Below, piece after piece: positions 11,100-22,317 of a stretch of 64,000 bases of DNA. Position numbers and translations under genes: made by a program. The notes under the pieces were generated by a model that saw only the letters and a list, made by a program, of their open reading frames with translations, was not told the origin of the DNA and ran no database searches. Source of the DNA: Kappaphycus alvarezii (Eukaryota > Rhodophyta > Florideophyceae > Gigartinales > Solieriaceae); contig NADL03000047.1 of the NCBI GenBank assembly GCA_002205965.3, positions 372,001 through 436,000 on the forward strand. The letters are read 5' to 3'. Position 1 is the stretch's first letter; every line of letters starts with the position of its first letter.

Positions 11100-14000
11100 A
11101 AACAAATTTTCACCTCTCTGGATTGATACCTTTTAGAAAGGTTTTGGGACTTTTCAAAAGTGAAAAATTGTAGAGAAAACTTTTTCTCAATTTAAAGAGG
11201 CCATTTTTTTAATTAGCGCCCTTCGAATATACTATATTAAGATTTTAAAATCAGACCAGCAGCCTTTTTTATTTCTGGTTATCTTTGATTCCAGTCCATA
11301 CATCCAAGATAAATTTAAATTCGGTTAAATTGGCTTTCAAATGTCTCAAGACTAGATTCTAGACGCATCCAGTCAAATTATTCATTTATGGTCGGCACTT
11401 TATATACCAATTCAGATGCCCGTACATCAATTTGTTAAATTTCACTTCTTCTGTCCTCTATACGGTATTGTACAGCAGGAAAGTTTAAATTCTTTGGTTC
11501 CCCCATCTTAGTTCCGTGACTCGAAATTAGATCAACTTTCGTCTGAATTCTTTTCATCTAATTTATTGTTTCACAGTTTATGCAGTAATATTCCATCTAT
11601 TTTCTCCTCTTAAGTATACAAATATCGCAAATCTTCCATTATCTTATTATGACATTGCTGAAATAAATTAAAAACTATATAGTGAATTACTGTCTTCTAC
11701 TTTTTCGTAGTAAGTGTATCTCCATATACCCCACGGTTTTCGACCAGATTAATTTAAGTATGATATTCAAAAGTAGAATTAAGAAAACATAATGTCCAAC
11801 GCAGCCCGTCTGCTGATGATCTTGAGCGGGCCTTTTAAGGTAATTTTAGAGGTATTACTGGGCACCCTGTAGGATATTCCGGGCCACAACTGACCATATT
11901 TTTCAAATATTAAATCACCCCACATTTTCCACATTTCCAAGGACATCGTTCTAAATAATTCTGTTTCAACTAGTTTAATTTTTCCTCAAATTTTTAAAAT
12001 TTTCTCCGCCTATGTTACCATAGTATTCATAAGGGTCAAAAAAATTACGTAGTTCTTTATATTTCACTTATTCAAAATCATATTAAACTTACATTATATG
12101 CGCTTCTTTGAGGAAGAAAAAGCACTAACCATCTCATCTACTATTTTTGTATGGAGTTATTCTTTACTAACTAGTGGTCTTGACTATTCATTCCGGAAAT
12201 TCATTTTGAAACGACTGAAGCGGTGTTTATGTCCTAATTTTCAAGGGCATTTGAAACAAGGTAGTCATTATAATATCCTTTTCTTATAGGATACCCTAAA
12301 ACCTCTGAAATTTTCGAAATCCCCCGAATCATCCTCTATAATGGGATATTTATGCTTATTAACTAACTAAAAATATTCATTCTACATAAAGTAATTTCTA
12401 TCAATATATTATCTTTTCTTTTTCATCGTGCTTATACTATTTATTGTACCATTAAGCTTGTGTTAGGAACGCGTTGAGCTAAACGTTTCACTCGATAGGT
12501 AGATATCTGTCTTAAAATTCCCTTAATGACACATTTCTGCGCCCACATGTACTTTTTCGTCCCCACACTGCATCTAAATAAATTAAATTCTAAACGACTT
12601 ACTTTAATCACTTCTCGAGTACAACATTCATCTGTTATTTAATTCTGAGCTTTTTAGTCGACAATATACTGATTTTTTTAAATTTCAGACATTCTTCTGT
12701 ATTATTTAATTTACTAGTAGTCCGCTGCATATTAATCACTAAATTGTATTCAAATTCATTTCAAGTTACGCTTTTTCACCATTTGCCGTTTTATCTTCCT
12801 CTTAATCTTATATGGAGATATCTCTTCGAATTCACTAACATTATAAATTACTTCAAAAACACTTTTCATAACCTACAACTTTCCAGAAATTATACTTGAA
12901 ATATAATTCTTTCATCTTTAACTTGAAGGTGATTAGTAAATCTTTTCATCACTGTCTTCTTTTTTTTATTTCTTAAGTTATTTTCGTATTCATAATCTTC
13001 CATTTACGCTATTTGGCTTTATGCTCTATAATTTAACTTTTTAGCTTCTTTTCGTGAGCAGTAGCTGCCTGCAAGTTCTTTTTGTCATTATTAATAATAT
13101 AGTTCTAAATTCATGATTTCTATTTGTAAGAAGGATTTCTCCTAGCACTAGACATTTCTTTGTGTGGAATAACTATACAATCTATTTTCAAATATGCATA
13201 TTTTTAATACATAATTGACTGCCCCAATATATCTTATGTATCTTTACTTCTATTTTAAGGCCTTCTTTAGTAAAACCATACAGTTGGTTTCATTTTCTCT
13301 GTCTTTTGTGGTTGCATCCTCATTCGTCCATAAAATCTTATTATAATCTTCATTTTATTTAAATTTTACATTTTTTCTGACCTAATGAGAATTTCCGTCA
13401 TTGGACTCAACACTGCTTTCATTCGAAATAATTCAACATACCCTGCTGACTCTTTGCCTAACTTCTCACCACTGAAAAGCATCTCGTCTCTAACAGATTA
13501 CCGGGCATCTAGTGGAGTCCTTTTCAGCTCAAATTGTCTATCGGGTCGAAAAATAATTCGTAAAGTATCTAATTACCTGTACAGTTGGAAATGATTCTAC
13601 TCTCCAAATACTGAACGACCCAAACTATTACTCTCGTTAAGATTAAAAGTTGAAGACATGTCTTTGCCACATTGAGAACTGCTTTCTGAGTGACTAATGA
13701 TTTCTCACTATCAAGTGAATCAACTTTCCGTATCTTATCTTTAATTGGTGAATTTTTATTATCATTTTCTCGGGCTGTTCTTACAGCTATTGAAAGATCA
13801 AATATATTTGTTTAAATTATTCATCCAATTCTGGTACACTACTTCAGCAGTTCGCTTGATCGAAAATGTCCGAATTGAATCTCCTTAGATAATCTCTTTT
13901 TAACTATTCATTGAGCTTCTGCAAAAATTGTTTCATTTTTCCAATTATTGCTTTTGAGAATTTGCGGCTCTATCATTTTTGTTTCGGAAAAATTCTGATA

Positions 14001-15680
14001 TTCTTTGTTGTTGAAGAATATTAGAAATCGAATTCAAATTCAAATTATGTTAACGCTTCACGCAGTATCCAGCTTTTTGTCGTTTTTGAGAGCAAAATTG
14101 AATATGAAATGCTAGCCCTTGGAGTAAATTGAACCTTCACAAGAAGAAAATAGCTTTGGAAAGCAAGATTTTCAAAATTGAAACCAAGTTACAGGAAAGT
14201 GGCCGGAGAAGTCTAATCATTTTCACTTCATAATACATACTTTCAAATTGAACCGCGATACATAAAGCATATTGAAACTCATCTCCTATTTTCTCCAAGA
14301 TTTCATGCAGGTCACTCAAAAGCTATCTAAATGCATTTTAATTAGAGACATTTTTCGTTTAATAGAAGAAAACTTCGCAGAAGCAAATAACTTCCAAATA
14401 GGGCAAGCATAAGGCGTAATATTTCCATACGAACATAGTTCATAAAACACTCTAATTTCCCTGTTTTGTGTTGTCTGCAATATCTCTGTGATTTAACTGG
14501 AACTTTTACATTTCAGCTACGTTTCCCCGCAAAAGTAACATGTTATGTGTGTTCATAGTTTACGAAACGGTTTCGAAGCGATGCATATAGCTTTTTTTAG
14601 TCATTTTTGCCAGCCAACCAGTCCGCCGACTTCACGATGAGACAGCTGTATTCGTTTATTTTTGGTACTTTCACTTGAAACATGTGACTGAAAATCCCCA
14701 GAGTACTACAAAAGAAATTTATCGCATTTACAAAGATTTGCCGTTCATAATTTTTGATTCACCCGGTATACGGAGATCTCCTCGAGCATCAATTGTCATA
14801 CGATAGCAATAACAGAGAATGTTTTCATCGCCCTAACTTTACACACTGTCATCCGAGTTTAATTTTTCTCATCCATCATATCTCATAAAGTAAACGAGCC
14901 CCCTTTTGTAAATCTTTCCTCTATTCTATACTGTATTTACAACATCCATCATTAGTTTTTTTAGATAGACTTATGTCCAACGGCAAGTACAACCTTCTCT
15001 AAGTGTTTATTGTTAGGATTTCAGATATATTCAACATTCTCTGTAGGATTACGGGCAAATGGCTGGCCTCTGACGTAGTTGGACTTGATAGAAGTCATAA
15101 TTTACTAGAATTTGAACTTATCAGATAGTCTCCTATTGCCCATTTCTCGGCTTAAAAACGTTCTGTCTTCTTTATGTTCCTTACGAACCATCTGTATGTT
15201 CGCAGTCTGGGCTATCGTATATAATTTTAATTATGATTTTTTTAAAATTTGATATAGAGCACTGGTGTTAGAGTTAGATTGTAAGTGCCCTTCTCTCATA
15301 CGGGTGTCCACGCATTTTCACAGAATTACGTTCATTCGTGTATGATTTCTTATAAGGACCACGCCTTGTAAGAGTCTTTACCTTCCTAGCAATTTTAATG
15401 TTTATGAAAGTTGTGACAAGTGCGAATCCCAATACCTTATTTGGAACCATGCAAATTCTGTGGGCCGCATGGCATCTGCATCGCAACCGGATCAAGTCAT
15501 GAGAAAATCCGAGAACTTAATGTTGAACATTGGCTACCTATAGTTTGTACGTTGAGTATATAACGGTTGTAGTTGTAGTAAGGAAGCTTTATATATAAAA
15601 CAGGGAAGAAGTTGAGTCCTCAAATAACCGGTGTTATCGAATTATGAACAACTTGGCTATGACGTTTCCGATTCGACCTG
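11100..15680. other. AT-rich stretch without recognisable genes
   Basis: Very AT-rich throughout, with only short ORFs lacking recognisable motifs. No transposon domains, tRNA or repeats were seen. Confidence 0.6.
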
Positions 15681-15682
15681 TA

Positions 15683-15724
15683 CTGACCTCAACAATCTGA
15701 CCTGAACAATTTAACCTGGACATT
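15683..15724. repeat. Imperfect 14-bp tandem repeat, about three units
   Basis: Units CTGACCTCAACAAT, CTGACCTGAACAAT and TTAACCTGGACATT follow each other without gaps. The first two differ at one base. Confidence 0.6.
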
Positions 15725-16390
15725 TCCAGGTTGCAATTTTGGATTGAATTTTTGGTCTGACAATTCAGTGCCCTCAAGGGCCTTCAAGAAGCGTCCTTAC
15801 GTGGCTCTACGAAATCTTATTATGAGCACATGCGCATATGCGCTAGATTGTATCTAAGGATCAGTTTAGAATAGTTGGTTCTAGCTTAGCCACAGATTCT
15901 CAAGTATCGATGATGCAACTTCCTTACTGGCCAAACGGAAGGTTCGGCGCATCTTCCCTCGGACCAGCCCGAGCTCCGGGAGCTCGAGCTCCTGAGGTCA
16001 GCTCCTCGGGGAATAAAACTTCCAACTGGCCATTGCAGTTGGGGTCCGCTACAGCACCATCGCTAAAGCGGGATACCCGTTCTCTTTTTTCCTCACTCTC
16101 CAAGTTCCAACGCGGGCGATCTTTCCTATCCTGAATTCCTTTCCCTCTCGTGTCCTGGACTACGTCACCGCTATTACGCAAAAAGCCTCACCATGGTATA
16201 GTGACTCTCTCATCTAAATGTCCCTCTGATTGCCTATCACTTCTACATCTATCATCTTCTTCTAACACTAGCCTGGAAGACTTACAAACTCGGCAGAAAG
16301 CAAGTAGCTAGGGGTCCCCAGACGTTAAAATCCTTTAGAAACAAGCATGACTTAAAGAGAAGACTTTCGTAACTTGTAACGAAGTTTAAC
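15725..16390. other. Mixed-composition stretch, no recognised gene
   Basis: From about 15905 to 16185 the DNA is GC-richer and open on both strands (74 codons plus, 85 minus), but neither reading has a recognisable motif. A perfect 12-base palindrome, GCGCATATGCGC, lies at 15832-15843. The block probably belongs to the decayed LINE patchwork to its right, but this is a guess. Confidence 0.4.
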
Positions 16391-16399
16391 CACTGAGTA

Positions 16400-16560
16400 G
16401 ATATTGAAGAACAGTCAAATCGGGCCAACATGTACAAAAATGAAGAAGGTAGAGAGGAAACCAGCCGAATTGGTAGTAATCTCCAATGCGGCTTGTTTGC
16501 TTGCTGGCCTCCCCTCTACTAACTGGTAGACTGGAGACCCATCCGGGCCTGCCTCAATAT
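16400..16560 (+). pseudogene. LINE-B C-terminal end, short fragment
   Basis: A plus frame reads VVISNAACLLAGLPS at about 16470-16520. The same words on the minus strand at 36165-36260 (IISNAVYLLAGLPLL) lie just after a clear LINE-B block containing GGWHP. In LINE-B-like proteins this is the last stretch before the stop. The DNA identity between the two spots is high over about 50 bases (around CCGCATTGGAGATTA and its complement). Confidence 0.5.
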
Positions 16561-16751
16561 TTCACATACATGCTCACTACCACGCAAGTTTACTAGACAT
16601 CAGCCAGTTAATCTGTTACAGTAAATGACCCCCGTGTTCCCACGGTAGAAAGGAGACCTTCATGTCGGGAAACTATCTATTGACTGTAACGAAATGGGTC
16701 TCAGGAATTCACCTTAGTTTTCCTGCCTACGGAGGTTAACTGAGGTTGGTT

Positions 16752-16895
16752 TACTGCCAGAGGTGTAAGCGTTATGAGTCCTATGAACTTGCAATCAAAC
16801 CATGTGGCAGGAACTGCAATGCAAGTAATGGAGCGTGGCTACCAATTAAAGAGAGGCTGATAGCCGAGTCGAAAAGCAGGCTTCCTTTGACGTGA
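16752..16895 (+). other. Short CxxC reading frame shared with 56.28 kb
   Basis: This plus frame contains YCQRCKRYESYELAIKPCGR, and the frame at 56280-56366 reads HCDWCKGYEAYGLAFKPRGR. Shared residues follow CxxCKxYExYxLAxKPxGR, with both cysteines kept. The flanking DNA is also related for about 50 bases upstream. It overlaps the antisense LINE-B endonuclease fragment. It could be a zinc-ribbon relic of another element, or simply two copies of one repeat read in the same frame. Confidence 0.35.
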
Positions 16896-17470
16896 CCACC
16901 AACGCGGCGTTTGGTTGACGGGAATCACCCTCATCCTGGAGTATTGGTCAAAGGCTCCGAGGGCGACTGATCGGACCACTTCCCTAATGTGAGAGAACGC
17001 TTCCGTATGCCACCTTCCGAGCGTGGAGAGAGGAACGGGAAAGAGTTTGTTCCTACTAGGTAATCCAGCTACAAACCCGTGGTGTTTTCGTGGCTTGTCC
17101 GAATGGGCTGCGTTCCAGCTCGTGAAGGGGTTGAAGGTTCTCATTCTGAGATGAAGAGAAGCTACCTGGTTCACGAGAGTGACATTAAAGTAATTGATGC
17201 CGCCTGCGCTTCTTGCCTTGATATATGGCCTCATCCTGTGTTTCCCTGCGACCGCGGTTCGTTAGCGGGATGCCTGGCGGGTAGGCTAAAGTCCTTCCCA
17301 GCAAAGTGACCTGGTCATCGTGCAGACGATCCGCTGAGAGCCGTATCTGCAGTGGATAAGGTTGTCTACGGGATCGTCCAGGGTTTCCGGGCACCTTGCC
17401 CTGTTGCATGGGGTTCCTGGTTCAAGCAATAGAGCTTTACAAAAGTATTTAAACTATACCGAGAAATGCA
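16839..17470 (-). pseudogene. LINE-B zinc-knuckle and restriction-like endonuclease fragment
   Basis: On the minus strand, frames read in order: a degenerate zinc-knuckle segment (about 17380), then RPYIKARSAGG and YFNVTLVNQVA (the RPDI..DVT core of a PD-(D/E)xK nuclease, with D to Y and D to N changes), RTFNPFTSWNAA, and FPVPLSTLGRWHTEAF corresponding to the family's VPxPxSxLGGWHPDA block. The same order occurs on the plus strand at 24594-25492 and 35100-35540. The nuclease would nick the target DNA to prime reverse transcription. Loss of core acidic residues and frame changes show it is dead. Confidence 0.7.
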
Positions 17471-17630
17471 GGGAGCTAATGGCAGTCTTTAAACCTGCTG
17501 CGGGTGGACAGTAGACCCCATTCTGTAGCTCTCAGGAGATACATTTAGGCCCGGGAGGCTTGTGTGCAGTGATCGATTGACGCGTGTGACGTCGCTGTTT
17601 CGTCCCCGTTCAAGCAGTCCTCCCTCCCGA

Positions 17631-17705
17631 AAAGGGAAGCCTTGGGTGATTTTACTGGTGGAAGATATATTCAATCTATCCTAAAGTTTTCCAGACAACC
17701 ACTCA
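17631..17705 (-). repeat. LINE-B 3' UTR end, inverted, truncated
   Basis: On the minus strand it reads GGTTGTCTGGAAAACT, then GAATATATCTTCC, then the C-rich tail (ACCCAAGGCTTCCC). This is the end of the 3' UTR seen complete at 25510-25636 and 35530-35662. Confidence 0.7.
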
Positions 17706-18109
17706 CGAAAGCGACGCAAGTCGCCGGTGGGCTGCCGCCCTCACGCACCACCGCAAGGTCCAAGAACTCCAGCACAAGCGGTGGAGGCGCATGATTCCTC
17801 GCTTCCACACCTCCCGCGACCCGGGTTTCCTCCGATTCCAGTCCCTCGCTTTTTCCCCTCGATGCTCCCTCGTTGTTCATCGAAGAGTTCGTACCGCGCG
17901 TTGCTAGGAAATGCGACCCCTGGGACAGTACTATCCTCAAGCACATCTACAAGTGTAGCAGTTGCGCTGTGTGGTCGTCGGTGGCTATGGCCATCATATC
18001 ACGCGGCTCACCGCTCGTGGCCGACGTGGACCGTCCAGTTAGCTCTTAACTGATTAGTCGGTCGGTCGGTGCAGACTAAACCGGTCTGCTTGATGCTTGG
18101 GCTTTGGGT
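17706..18109. other. GC-rich stretch, no gene assigned
   Basis: There are overlapping open frames on both strands (up to 108 codons plus, 91 minus) but no recognisable domain. From its position beside the inverted 3' UTR it may be the 3' coding end of a decayed minus-strand LINE-B copy; the residues do not confirm this. Confidence 0.35.
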
Positions 18110-18230
18110 GGTCTTTAGGGTGCTTGGTTCCTCCCAATTTTCTGTGTCAGCATGCCCTTTTGAGTCGATCGTGGTTGTCTGGAAAACTCTAGGATGTCTT
18201 CCAGGAGTAAAACACCTAAACCTTTTCCCC
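18110..18230 (+). repeat. LINE-B 3' UTR without coding region
   Basis: It contains TGCCCTTTTGAGTCGAT, GTGGTTGTCTGGAAAACTCT, GTCTTCC and AGTAAAACACCTAAACC in the same order as the copies at 25510, 35530 and 56545. No endonuclease coding sequence precedes it directly, so it appears to be a 5'-truncated insertion. Confidence 0.7.
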
Positions 18231-18767
18231 ATCTATTAGAACGCGAGTTGCATGATAGATTACATTTTAGGGAAAATTAAGAGGTTACTAACTGGTCACC
18301 CCTAGGCATTCCGTGCCGCAACCGACTATATCTTTCAAACATGTGTAAATGGGGGGTTAATTTACTGTGGTAGATATGTGGGTTGGTATCCAGTAAATTT
18401 GTACCGGAGCGTAGATATCGTATCATTGTCAAGCCAATTGCAAACATTAAAGGACTCCATGCATTAAAAGAACCCAAAAATTCCCCCACATCCCCCCATG
18501 ATTACATAATTTCTCTTTGTAGAAATTATATGTAAATGGCTCTGTAGGGTGTCTCCCGGTCGCAAGGCGTGCCGAACAGCTGAAACTGCACTATGTGGTA
18601 ATGTTCTTGATTAGTACTGAAGGTTATTGGAGGGGGTAAAAAGAAAGTAAACCTCTTAATGCTGTAGCACGCTCGATTTCTTTTTTGTTGATTGGCATTC
18701 TCAAACTTGAAAAAAAATCATGACGAATGGTGGTAGATCTTTATTTGTCGTACAATGTCGCACAGAG
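18231..18767. other. AT-richer spacer
   Basis: No genes recognised. It is bounded by a LINE-B 3' UTR and the 3' end of a minus-strand LINE-C copy. Confidence 0.5.
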
Positions 18768-19893
18768 GCGTGCGGAGGGTATTCATAAATTAACTACGGA
18801 TGCGGGCGGCGGGTAGAAACTTGTCGCGCCTGCATTATTTGGAGACTAAATGCAAAACGGGTAACGAAGTCGCGGAGCTCCTGTTGAGGGGAGGAACCGC
18901 GACGGGAAGCAGCGAAGGAAGCAAGGCGGCGGAAAAAAGCCTTACCGTCGTCGCCCAAGGCGCCATAGATATCAATCCCGACGGGGAGAGGAGGATATCG
19001 TTTCGGTTGCAGTAAGTGCCGTAATGACGATGTTTCTCGCGCTCTGCGAGTGTCGCGGCGGCGCCGGCAGTAACCGTACTTGGCGAAATGTGGCGGCGTG
19101 CGGAGGGGTGGGCAACAGTAACGTCGACGGCGATATCGGTACTGTGAAGCCCGTATGCAGCGGGTATGTAAATATCCATTCGTAGCACGGGGGACTCCGA
19201 ATGCCCAGATGAGTCGGGAACCTGGTGGAGGAGCGGATGTTCGACGAGGGCGACGATCCCAACTTCCTTGCAGTAGCGGGCAAGAACGTTGCGGAGGATG
19301 TGGTGACGACGAGTCATTCCGTCTTCGTATTTGCAGGTCAACGCGTGTTGACCACTTGGATCTAAGACGGGTGCGATGTCGGCCGAGCGGCGGGAGCAGA
19401 CCGGACAGCGAGTAGATCCAGGGAATAGCGCGATGCCGAGACGTAGAGCCAGAGCGACTTTCCAGGCGGAAGAGGACATGTACGTACCGCGGTGGGGGTG
19501 AGGAAGCGAAGAGAAAACAGTCGATGCGGAGGATGTGCGCACGGAGAGGAGCCGTGCTCGGTCGTGGGCTGCCGCGGACGAGAACAAGCTATCGGACTTC
19601 GATAGCATGAGTTCAGTTGTGATCGCAGACTGGAGCCTTTCGCCGGGGACCGGCGATGAACAACGCTCGAAAAGAGCCGTAGCTGTAAGCGACGAAGACA
19701 GCTGCGGGTGGCGGGAGGATAAGAGCGAGATGGCAGACCGAGGGATCTCTTCCAAGTGGCGGTCCTGGGAAAGGGTAAGCAGGTCGGAGATAAGTCCAAA
19801 AGAATCAATTACAGATGCTGCGTATGTAGCCTCGTAATGACGAATAACGTCATTGTGCTGTAAGGCGAAATGGGAGGTACAAAGTCGTAGCAC
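18768..19893 (-). pseudogene. LINE-C C-terminal region: zinc knuckle plus restriction-like endonuclease, long open frame
   Basis: This minus-strand frame of 352 codons (19893-18835) is the longest in the window. After about 140 residues of the post-RT region (with WKVALALRLGIALFPG) comes a zinc knuckle: CPVC, 17 residues, then QHALTC (Cx2C..Hx4C). Next comes RRHHILRNVLARYCKEVG, an E-containing strand (ALVEHPLLH), and MDIYIPAAYG..DIAVDVTVAHP, matching the PD-(D/E)xK nuclease layout of R2-like elements. The protein would bind and nick target DNA. The RT itself is missing: an in-frame stop stands two codons upstream. The first codon is GTG, so the start is not biological. A second, more broken copy lies at 34388-34975. 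Confidence 0.75.
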
Positions 19894-19894
19894 A

Positions 19895-20390
19895 TTTCAG
19901 CTGGGGCAAATGGTTAGGCCTTGCCAACGATATGTCTGAGCAAGGACGGGACTCTAGGACTACTCACTCATTTTTACTCATTACGTCTCTGAAGTGTACA
20001 CTTAGTGACCGACTGTGTAGATAAGATCTAACTGGATGGATCACGTCGATAACCTAGCCAGAGATACCGAGTGATGGCGCATAAAGAAGCCAGATGGGCT
20101 ACACCATTTCTACTACTGAAGGGGCAGCAGCCTGAAGGCGCGGCAAGTTGATGCGGCACAGTTGGGCTCGCAAGTTTCTCAAGGGCCGTCGAGGTATGGT
20201 CTTATCATCAATGGACGGAGGACGTTGTCGAGATGATGGACCTCCCTTGCGCACCCAGCGAGTGTTTAGCGTGTTTAGCTTGGATCCTTTTTGCGCCATA
20301 GTTGTTTTTGTGAAGGCATGAAAGAATTGCTCTTGTTGAGGCGTGAGGAGTTGAAAAAAGCCATCATTGTTTAAATGGTTTAGTAGTTCT
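19895..20390. other. Spacer with an unassigned minus ORF
   Basis: A minus-strand frame of 139 codons (20518-20099) contains QWSANIVAELLNHL and FFQLLTPQQEQFFHAF. No domain is recognised. It overlaps the antisense of LINE-B RT at its beginning, so at least that part is a shadow; residues from about 35 onwards lie outside any assigned element. Confidence 0.3.
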
Positions 20391-20399
20391 GCAACAATA

Positions 20400-21410
20400 T
20401 TTGCTGACCACTGTACAAGAAAAAGGTCACGTTGCTGCTGTCCAAGGGCGACAAGGAGGTCCAGGACGTAATGCTGCAGCTGTGGTACCATGACGAGGGC
20501 TACGTAGCGGCCAAGCACGACGCTCTCTTGAAAGTTTTCGTAATTCCGTCTTTGCCTGAGGCAACACTATCTGGTCTACACCTGGCACTCCCGAAGAGTA
20601 GGATATGGTAGCCCACAGCTCCAAGCGAGGCGGTCAAAGCCACGTACCCGTCGGAGATCCAACAGGTTTACAGCGAGGGAAGTGCAATGCTCAACGCGGC
20701 CAGAGGCTGTGATGAATTTACGAGGCAGTATTTTAACAGACACGTACACTCTCAGGAGCCATTTATGCACGGCCTCTTGAGACGACAGGACTCACAGGCC
20801 TACTTTCAGATTTTGCGCAACCGCCCGGGGTATGCAAGCTAGGTTACCTTTCGCTACGGGTTGTGCCGGCATCTTGGACATCCCCACCAGCAGAGCGGTG
20901 CGACAAAATGTCTTAGCAAGCAATCAGAACGCTGGCAGGAGGCGTTGTTGACACTGCAGTCCATAGGGAGCTACATCTCCCCCCTGAACCGATCGAGGAC
21001 AAGAAGTCAACTCTTGGGAACGGCCTTGCATCAGCCAAGGAAAATCGTCGCAGACGCGTTGATCGCTTCTAGCTCCCAACTAACCAGGAGGCCAAAACGT
21101 CATTGACCGTTTGAAACTCAACGTGCCGCCCTGTCAACAGGCTTGCGTTGAGTATTTTTTGCTCCAACTCCCCCTCGTGAAAGAAACTGAGTGGCACAAT
21201 GCACGCCGCCGTGGTACGGACGAGTCAAGGAATGGGTCCACTGTCCCCCCACAGCCGGTTTGACGACGGGCATTAACACCCGACATTTCCACGATGTGGA
21301 GCCAAGGGTGGTACGCTATGGCCGCGTTGGCGAGGACACCCGGTTTGCCGAATTGATCGTGGTCAGCGCTGTGTGCTTTACAGTAACTTTACTGTACAAA
21401 CGTTGAGATT
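20400..21410 (+). pseudogene. LINE-B RT end to zinc-knuckle region, broken
   Basis: Plus frames read LLLSKGDKEVQDVMLQLWYHD, where YHDEGYV corresponds to the YADD box region of the RT, followed by LHLALPKSRIWxPTAPS, a segment paralleled at 26673-26918 (LWYHDDKYIIGTHERLL, LHLSLAKCKVWWPIAPP). Further frames (20861-21106) carry the post-RT region, ending SQLLGTALHQPRKIVADALI. Another at 21191-21300 (GRVKEWVHCPPTAGLTTGI) matches AKGWVHCPPCPGLQTSIEP at 24.8 kb, just before the zinc knuckle. Several stops and frame changes; no endonuclease follows, so the copy ends near 21.4 kb. Confidence 0.65.
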
Positions 21411-21462
21411 GTGGGGAGATGGACATGGGAACCATTTAGCGAAGAGGATGCCCTGCATTTTA

Positions 21463-21492
21463 TGGCAGTACAGTACAGTACTAGTGTACTCA
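21463..21492. repeat. TACAG/GTACT palindromic repeat patch
   Basis: The tract TACAGTACAGTACTAGTGTA is a short array of the same TACTGTAC-type word that is abundant at 58.1-61.5 kb. Confidence 0.7.
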
Positions 21493-21499
21493 TGCGACA

Positions 21500-22317
21500 A
21501 GCATATTTTATACCGTATAAAATAAGGTGTAGATTTGAAACTAGCCAATGAGGTACTGTACATATTTGGCAATATCATTCATGCTGTACCATTGGAGGGC
21601 TGGGAGAGGCTCAAGGTTGAGATATTCAGTGAGGCGGCCCGCAATGGAATTCTCAAGGTATCCATTTATAGCGTTGAACGGCAGGAAAGTCATAAATCAT
21701 TCAGTTGGACTTTGGCGACAGTGAAGGGTGTAAACGTGGAATAATTAGGAAATCATGTATTGGACGGTACGTTAAAAGTGTTACTGAACAACGGCAGCTG
21801 ACGGACTGCCGTTGGAGCACAACAAATCCACTACTGCATCTTGGTGCAGTACGGCGACAACGGGCTGCCGGCCACCCTGTTCCACAAAACAGGTGTAAAC
21901 ATATATTCCTTACAGTTGTCTACTACCCACCGACTGTAAATCCTAGATCGACAGTGTACTGTAAGTATAATTGATTTTCGGGAGTGGTGTACGCCGTTGC
22001 CAAAATGTCAACAAACCAACCATGTAATACCAAGTGTTACCAAAGTATCACACTCTTCAGTCATTATAGCCTCCCGCCTATTTTGAGCATCAAAAAAGAA
22101 AGGAAAAAAAAAAGAAGGGAAAACAAAATGCAAAACCAAAAAAAAAATACACCTCCGCGATCAAAGCAAACAATAAAAACAAAAAAAAAAAAAAAATACA
22201 TCCCAGCACAACCGACTCGCTCGCAGCCTCGACCCCCCTCCGGCAAACCCATCTCCCCAACTTCCCCCTCCCCCCCGCACAAACAAAAAACCACCACCAT
22301 CCCCACCCACTCCAACC
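21500..22317. other. Spacer, then a G-poor C/A-rich tract
   Basis: 21.5-22.0 kb holds no recognisable gene. From about 22090 the plus strand becomes A-rich and then C/A-rich with very few G until the start of the Tudor-like ORF. A similar C/A-rich tract lies upstream of the related ORF near 59.7 kb (on its own strand). Confidence 0.5.

Noticed and set aside
19362-19808. 148-codon minus ORF overlapping LINE-C
   Set aside because: Out-of-frame shadow of the 352-codon LINE-C frame in a GC-rich region.
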